This document shows positions 6,430 through 9,435 of a stretch of 9,435 nucleotides of DNA, one piece after another. A model generated the notes under the pieces. That model saw only the letters and a list, made by a program, of their open reading frames with translations, was not told the origin of the DNA and ran no database searches. The first letter of the stretch is position 1; every line of letters begins with the position of its first letter. The stretch is from Actinomycetota bacterium (lineage in GTDB: Bacteria; Actinomycetota; Actinomycetes; S36-B12; UBA5976). The stretch lies in assembly GCA_005789325.1 (NCBI GenBank), contig SXYE01000041.1, positions 1 through 9,435 of the forward strand. The letters run 5' to 3'. The translations under genes and the position numbers were made by a program.

Positions 6430-6466
6430 CCAGAAATTCTCCTTTGCATGTTATTTTGGGTTGGTG

Positions 6467-7255
6467 ATGAAAAAACTATTTATCAGCACGTTGGCAACAT
6501 TATTAATAGCTACTGGCTATGCCACACCTTCATTTGCTGATGAAATTCCTGATTATCCAGGCATATCTAAATTAACTCGTGGTGTTGAAAATAGTGCAGT
6601 TAAAAAAGTTCAACAAGCTTTAATCAAACTTGGTTATCCAATACCAGTTGCAAACGGAAAATACGGACCAGCAACAACTGCTGCAATTGCAGAATTTTAT
6701 GAAGTACAGGGCGACATTGATGATGGAACAACACTTGGACCTGCTGGATGGAAAGCATTATTTGAAGCAATAAATAGAGAAGAAAGTGATACTCCTGCTA
6801 AAGAAGAAGGAGTTATTGAAGATAACTCTGCTGATGAAGTAAAACCTGAAGATGTTGTCATTGACGGTGATTTAGATGCTGCAACTGAAAGAGCAGCAAA
6901 AGTTTCAAAAGTTTTATCAAGGGCTGCAAGTGTTAAGGGAACTCGTTATAGACGCGGTGGAACTACCACCAGTGGATTTGATTGTTCCGGTTTTGTGCTT
7001 TATGCCATGAAACCAGTTGGTGTAACTTTTGGCAGAACTTCAAGAGATATGAGACGCGAAACACCAAAGATAACTAAAGAAGAATTACTAGTTGGGGATT
7101 TGGTTTTCTTTCATAACAAAAAAGGCACTGTGTATCACGTAGCAATTTATGCAGGGGATGGAAAGATTTGGCATGCCAGACGCCCAGGTTTGAGATTAGC
7201 TAAAACAAATATTTATGCAAAAAGAGTTTCTTACGGAAGAGTTGACTACACCTAA
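6467..7255 (+). CDS. Secreted peptidoglycan-binding NlpC/P60 endopeptidase
   Basis: A complete protein of 262 residues from the ATG at 6467; in-frame TTG (6461) and GTG (6464) codons would add two residues, but the ATG gives the cleaner signal peptide. Residues 1-24 form a Sec signal peptide (KK, hydrophobic core, cleavage likely after SFA). Residues about 35-100 form a PG_binding_1 domain (VENSAVKKVQQALIKLGYP and NGKYGPATTAAIAEFYEVQG). An acidic linker (about 103-140) precedes an NlpC/P60 domain (about 141-262) with FDCSGFVLYA (catalytic C173), YHVAIYAG (H224) and IWHARRPG (third catalytic position H236). The family cleaves stem-peptide bonds such as D-Glu-meso-DAP in cell-wall turnover and daughter-cell separation. 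The gene is monocistronic; its TAA directly abuts the stop of the convergent MgtC-family gene, leaving no room for a dedicated terminator. I see no c-di-AMP (ydaO-type) riboswitch in the short leader. The exact bond cut is not predictable from sequence. Confidence 0.92.
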   Translation: MKKLFISTLATLLIATGYATPSFADEIPDYPGISKLTRGVENSAVKKVQQALIKLGYPIPVANGKYGPATTAAIAEFYEVQGDIDDGTTLGPAGWKALFEAINREESDTPAKEEGVIEDNSADEVKPEDVVIDGDLDAATERAAKVSKVLSRAASVKGTRYRRGGTTTSGFDCSGFVLYAMKPVGVTFGRTSRDMRRETPKITKEELLVGDLVFFHNKKGTVYHVAIYAGDGKIWHARRPGLRLAKTNIYAKRVSYGRVDYT

Positions 7256-7720
7256 TTAATGATCATCATCTTCATTGGAATGAAGTGTTCTTTCCAAGAC
7301 ATGAGTTGATCTAAGAATTGCAACCACCACTAAAGTCATCGCAGCAGCTGCCAATTGAAATCCTAAACCAATCGCACAACCCATTGCTGCTGTTGCAAAA
7401 ACTGTTGCTGCAGTTGTTACACCACTAACACCAGATTTTTTTCTAGAAAAAATTAATCCTGCACCAAGAAATCCAATACCAGTCATGATCGCATGCATTG
7501 CTCTTGTTGGATCACCAAATTGAGTATTGATATCAACTAAGGCACCAATTGTTACTACAAGTGCAGCTGCTGCTGCAACCAAAGCCATGGTTCTTGGTCC
7601 GGCAGATTTTCCGGCACGATCTCTTTCATAACCAATAATTGATCCAAGTAGAGCGGCTAAGACAGTGTTAAAAATTACAACTAATTGTTGCCATCCATCT
7701 GCCATTCCCAAATCAAACAT
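7256..7720 (-). CDS. MgtC/SapB-family inner-membrane protein
   Basis: A complete 154-residue hydrophobic protein with roughly five membrane segments (about residues 12-30, 42-62, 75-91, 100-118 and 120-137). The family signature is clear: GSIIGYERDRAGKSAGPRT (26-44), GIGFLGAGLIF (81-91) and GVSGVTTAATVFATAAMG (97-114). Only the membrane domain is present; the cytoplasmic ACT-like domain of Salmonella MgtC is absent, and the protein ends in an acidic, His-containing tail (EDDDH). MgtC proteins are linked to growth at low Mg2+ and to control of the F1Fo ATPase, but the biochemical role of short bacterial SapB-like members is not settled. The start is ATG at 7718-7720, with no SD and a -10-like TAAGAT seven bases upstream. 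tRNA-Arg lies 56 nt upstream on the same strand. The gene's TAA abuts the stop of the NlpC/P60 gene. Confidence 0.92.
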   Translation of the reverse strand: MFDLGMADGWQQLVVIFNTVLAALLGSIIGYERDRAGKSAGPRTMALVAAAAALVVTIGALVDINTQFGDPTRAMHAIMTGIGFLGAGLIFSRKKSGVSGVTTAATVFATAAMGCAIGLGFQLAAAAMTLVVVAILRSTHVLERTLHSNEDDDH

Positions 7721-7727
7721 GAAATAA

Positions 7728-7733
7728 ATCTTA
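7728..7733 (-). promoter_or_regulatory. Candidate -10 (TAAGAT) for the MgtC-family gene, leaderless layout
   Basis: The hexamer TAAGAT on the minus strand matches TATAAT at four of six positions and ends seven bases before the ATG, with no Shine-Dalgarno between. No good -35 is found 16-18 nt upstream. Read-through from the tRNA gene is an alternative source of transcript. Confidence 0.3.
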
Positions 7734-7776
7734 GACCCGAATTTAAATAAAAGATGGTATTTCAGAAAATAAAATG

Positions 7777-7849
7777 TGCCCTCGGAGGGAATTGAACCCC
7801 CAACCTATTGCTTAGGACGCAGTCGCTCTATCCGTTGAGCTACGAGGGC
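7777..7849 (-). tRNA. tRNA-Arg(CCU), decoding AGG
   Basis: The 73-nt minus-strand sequence folds as a full cloverleaf. The acceptor stem is GCCCTCG/CGAGGGC, the D arm GCTC-AACGGATA-GAGC, the anticodon loop GTCCTAA (T33, anticodon CCT, A37), the variable loop AGGTT, the T arm GGGGG-TTCAATT-CCCTC (one G-T pair), and the discriminator A. The anticodon stem ACTGC/GCAAT has a C28-A42 mismatch, which is unusual. The 3' CCA is not encoded (the DNA reads CAC after the acceptor stem's final C), so CCA must be added after transcription. The following sequence is T-rich but has no strong terminator hairpin. Such tRNA genes are common integration sites, yet no integrase or duplicated 3' end is seen nearby. 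Confidence 0.93.
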
Positions 7850-7902
7850 TAAGGCTCTTCTAACAAATTCAAGCCTAATTCATCTTGTAGTTGTCTATAT
7901 CT

Positions 7903-8517
7903 TTAGTGCAATAAAACAGTAAGTTTTTCGCCTGAATTTATTGCCAAAGTAACTGCAGTGTCATTATTGGTTGAAACCATCACAACAGATCCAGCACTTG
8001 ATCCAAAAGATGATTTTTTACTAGCAATAGCCACAACTGATACATCTCGAGCAATCACTGAGCCGTAAAGCCCATTTGAATTACTAATTCTGACCACATC
8101 AATTAAGGCTCCGGGTTTAAGAATTGAGGCAACTTCACTATCAATGACTCTTACTCCCACAACTCTTTGATTAGAAATAACTTGGTTTGTGGCAAGGACT
8201 CGAGAATTTGTTAATTGTTCATTCTCAGCAATATTTGAGGCTAACATTCGACCAATTAGTTGTTCTTTGGTTAAAACATTTTTAGAAATAGCAGAAATTG
8301 GAATTCTAGTTTCTTTTAAATCCAAACTAGTTAGATATGTGCCAGCTGCAATATCTTTGCTGGCTACAACTACTGGTTTAGTGGCAAAATTATTGGCAGC
8401 TTTATCAACAATGGAATAAGCCACAATTGCTATGAGGCAATAGGCAATAGTTTTTCGATAGATTCGAAAAAGTGTTATTAAATCAGATTTTTCAATATGG
8501 ATTCTTGGTATTTGCAT
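7903..8517 (-). CDS. SAF-domain membrane-anchored protein (CpaB/FlgA-like)
   Basis: A complete 204-residue protein with a short basic N-terminus, one membrane segment (about residues 22-38) and an extracytoplasmic SAF domain (about 47-108: VVVASKDIAAGTYLTSLDL ... IGRMLASNIAENEQLTNSRV). A region resembling the start of RcpC/CpaB follows (about 117-200: VVGVRV, PGALIDVVRI). SAF domains occur in CpaB (Flp/Tad pilus assembly), FlgA (flagellar P-ring chaperone) and antifreeze-like proteins. No other Tad-pilus genes are visible, so a pilus role is not shown. In actinobacteria I recall SAF proteins directly after FmdB-like genes, as here (59 nt gap). The ATG at 8515-8517 is the natural start; the only SD-like AAAGG lies immediately before it, too close for normal use, and both are inside a perfect inverted repeat (see 8516-8535). 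Confidence 0.82.
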   Translation of the reverse strand: MQIPRIHIEKSDLITLFRIYRKTIAYCLIAIVAYSIVDKAANNFATKPVVVASKDIAAGTYLTSLDLKETRIPISAISKNVLTKEQLIGRMLASNIAENEQLTNSRVLATNQVISNQRVVGVRVIDSEVASILKPGALIDVVRISNSNGLYGSVIARDVSVVAIASKKSSFGSSAGSVVMVSTNNDTAVTLAINSGEKLTVLLH

Positions 8518-8535
8518 CCTTTAAAAATAAAGGAT
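8516..8535 (-). promoter_or_regulatory. Perfect 8-bp inverted repeat covering the SAF gene start
   Basis: On the minus strand ATCCTTTA and TAAAGGAT are separated by TTTT, and the second arm contains AAAGG and the first two bases of the ATG. As RNA this makes a hairpin that would bury the start; as DNA it is an operator-like palindrome. If transcription starts just before the ATG (a TATTTT hexamer ends six bases upstream), the palindrome would overlap the -10, favouring a DNA-binding role. Confidence 0.45.
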
Positions 8536-8537
8536 TT

Positions 8538-8562
8538 GAAAAGTTTTTGCTTAACACTTTTC
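8538..8562. repeat. Inverted repeat GAAAAGT/ACTTTTC in the fmdB-SAF gap
   Basis: Two perfect 7-bp arms (8538-8544 and 8556-8562) flank an 11-nt loop. The stem is AT-rich and weak, and no clean run of T follows at the right distance, so it is a poor intrinsic terminator. It lies just after the FmdB-like gene and just before the palindrome at the SAF start. Confidence 0.25.
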
Positions 8563-8576
8563 TAAATTGTGGATAA

Positions 8577-8873
8577 CTACTTATCAGTTTTGGGTTTGGC
8601 TGGTTTTGCCTCAGCCTTGGTTTCCTTTTTAGCCGCTGTTTTCTCAGGAGTTTTAGCTTTGTCATCTTTCTTAGGTTTATCTTCAGATTTCTTCTTTTCT
8701 CTTGAATCTGTGCGATAGAAACCAGATCCTTTGAAAACCACACCAACAGCACCAAATTTCTTTCTTACCGGACCTTCACATTCAGGACATTTTTCAATTG
8801 CAGCATCAGAAAAAGATTGCACTACTTCAAATTCATGATCACAATTACTACACGCATATTGATAAGTAGGCAT
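8577..8873 (-). CDS. FmdB-family zinc-ribbon protein
   Basis: A complete 98-residue protein. The N-terminal MPTYQYACSNCDHEFEVVQSFSD and later KCPECEGPVRKKFG give a CxxC...CxxC zinc ribbon (C8, C11, C29, C32), followed by VGVVFKGSGFYRTD, the usual end of the FmdB core. The remaining 40 or so residues are low complexity, rich in Lys, Ala, Pro, Glu and Asp, as in many actinobacterial members, and are probably disordered. The family is named from a putative regulator beside amidase genes in Methylophilus; its biochemical role is unknown, and DNA or RNA binding is only a guess. The ATG at 8871-8873 has no clear SD. It is upstream of the SAF gene on the same strand and divergent from crcB, with a 57-nt gap. 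Confidence 0.9.
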   Translation of the reverse strand: MPTYQYACSNCDHEFEVVQSFSDAAIEKCPECEGPVRKKFGAVGVVFKGSGFYRTDSREKKKSEDKPKKDDKAKTPEKTAAKKETKAEAKPAKPKTDK

Positions 8874-8930
8874 AGGACATATTGTGCCAATTGCTTATCT
8901 TTATCCTGACAAAGCCTTACTGTTATCTAC

Positions 8931-9326
8931 ATGATTACTTCTGCTTATGTCTTAGTTGGACTTGGTGGAGCAATTGGCAGTGTTTTGCGTTGGATAATTT
9001 CAGTTCGTTTAGATGATTCTCTAGGAAGACTTCCATTAGGAAATGAAGGATTTGCTTGGCCCACACTATTGATAAACATTGTGGGATGCTTAGCAATTGG
9101 TTTTATTGCAGGAAATAAAAAACATTCGTTAGAAGTTTGGCATTTCTGGGTCGTTGGAGTCTTGGGAGGATTCACAACTTTTTCAACATTCATGCTGGAA
9201 ACTTCTTGGCAAATTCAAACCTTTAATTGGTCATTCACAATTCTTTACGTCATTGCTACTTTTGGTGCTTGCTATGTAGCAACAAGTTATGCACTAAAAA
9301 AATCAGAACAAAGAAGTGACAGATGA
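8931..9326 (+). CDS. crcB: Fluoride channel CrcB/Fluc, first of two tandem copies
   Basis: A complete 131-residue protein with four hydrophobic segments (about 5-22, 43-61, 70-90 and 101-120). Family motifs are GGAIGSVLRW (12-21), TLLINIVGCLAIG (45-57, with N49 at the conserved pore Asn) and GVLGGFTTFSTF (76-87, containing the Phe and TTFST residues that line the fluoride path). Fluc channels are antiparallel dimers that let F- leave the cell. When two crcB genes are adjacent, as in many Gram-positive and actinobacterial genomes, the products often form a heterodimer. The ATG at 8931 has no Shine-Dalgarno. The 57-nt upstream gap shows none of the conserved elements of the fluoride riboswitch that I remember. 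The TGA overlaps the next gene's ATG as ATGA. Confidence 0.94.
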   Translation: MITSAYVLVGLGGAIGSVLRWIISVRLDDSLGRLPLGNEGFAWPTLLINIVGCLAIGFIAGNKKHSLEVWHFWVVGVLGGFTTFSTFMLETSWQIQTFNWSFTILYVIATFGACYVATSYALKKSEQRSDR

Positions 9327-9435
9327 ACGAAACAGTTCCCACACTTTTTGCAGTTGCCCTAGGTGGAGCTTTGGGTTCAATGCTTCGTTTTAGATTGCGA
9401 TTTATTACTAGTAATGCCAAAATTCCCATGGGCAC
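9323..9435 (+). CDS. crcB: Second CrcB/Fluc fluoride channel subunit, partial at right edge
   Basis: The first 37 codons and part of the next are present. The ATG (9323-9325) overlaps the TGA of the first crcB (ATGA), so the two are translationally coupled. The N-terminus, with LFAVALGGALGSMLRFRLRF, repeats the family's GGxxGSxLR opening, equivalent to residues 12-20 of the first copy but with a diverged sequence. That makes it a paralogue, not a recent duplicate. It is likely the partner subunit of a heterodimeric channel. Confidence 0.88.
   Translation, partial: MNETVPTLFAVALGGALGSMLRFRLRFITSNAKIPMG

Noticed and set aside
6333..6466. c-di-AMP (ydaO-type) riboswitch ahead of the NlpC/P60 gene
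   Set aside because: Such riboswitches often precede actinobacterial wall hydrolases, but the gap is too short and lacks the GC-rich conserved blocks.
7741..7776. Terminator after the tRNA gene (TATTT-TCTG-AAATA stem)
   Set aside because: The five-pair AT stem is too weak and not followed by a proper T run.
7777..7902. Integration site at the tRNA-Arg gene
   Set aside because: No integrase, no repeated tRNA 3' end and no foreign-looking cargo alongside.
8189..8419. Plus-strand open frame opposite the SAF gene
   Set aside because: Antisense shadow without supporting signals.
8492..8755. Lys/Arg-rich minus-strand open frame overlapping the FmdB-like gene
   Set aside because: Frame-shifted reading of the Lys/Ala-rich fmdB tail; the zinc-ribbon frame is clearly the real one.
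8945..9193. Minus-strand open frame opposite crcB
   Set aside because: Antisense shadow of crcB.

Overview
The window looks like a compact, low-GC chromosome segment from an actinobacterium. A streamlined freshwater lineage such as acI/Nanopelagicales is my best guess. The reasons are family resemblance (actinobacterial-type SerC, a 'citrate synthase 2' beside pdxH, a FmdB protein with a Lys/Ala/Pro-rich tail followed by a SAF-domain protein, a standalone TipAS protein, paired crcB genes), AT-rich composition, very short intergenic gaps, and several start codons that sit 6-7 nt behind a -10-like hexamer with no Shine-Dalgarno (leaderless style). The lineage is inference; no rRNA or marker phylogeny is available here. 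No gene-free stretch exceeds 300 bases; the longest gap, 134 nt, lies between the photolyase and the NlpC/P60 gene. I saw no insertion sequence, CRISPR array, integrase or phage gene.

Region 1 (1-2009, all minus strand) reads, in transcription order, as an XRE-type regulator, a standalone TipAS ligand-binding protein, a small protein resembling the Pfam 'virulence factor' family (PF13769), and a homocysteine S-methyltransferase that runs off the left edge. The last three form a tight operon with a recognisable promoter in front of the TipAS gene. This is the least conventional part of the window: a drug- or ligand-binding fold is co-transcribed with a one-carbon methyl-transfer module.

Region 2 (2010-4963) is a vitamin B6/serine/central-carbon cluster. 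Citrate synthase 2 and phosphoserine transaminase (serC) lie 4 nt apart on the minus strand. pdxH, which makes the PLP cofactor SerC needs, is divergent on the plus strand. A possible 17-codon leader peptide with a strong Shine-Dalgarno sits between them and overlaps the pdxH start.

Region 3 (4941-7720) holds a class I CPD photolyase (minus, overlapping the pdxH end by 23 bp), a secreted peptidoglycan hydrolase with a PG-binding domain and an NlpC/P60 domain (plus), and an MgtC/SapB-family membrane protein (minus). The stop codons of the last two abut exactly.

Region 4 (7777-9435) has tRNA-Arg(CCU), a SAF-domain membrane protein, and a FmdB-type zinc-ribbon protein, all on the minus strand. 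Divergent from these is a tandem pair of crcB/Fluc fluoride channel genes with a 4-nt ATGA overlap; the second is cut by the right edge. Most genes are ordinary housekeeping functions. The items most worth following are the TipAS/PF13769/methyltransferase operon, the pdxH leader ORF, and the perfect inverted repeat that covers the SAF gene start.
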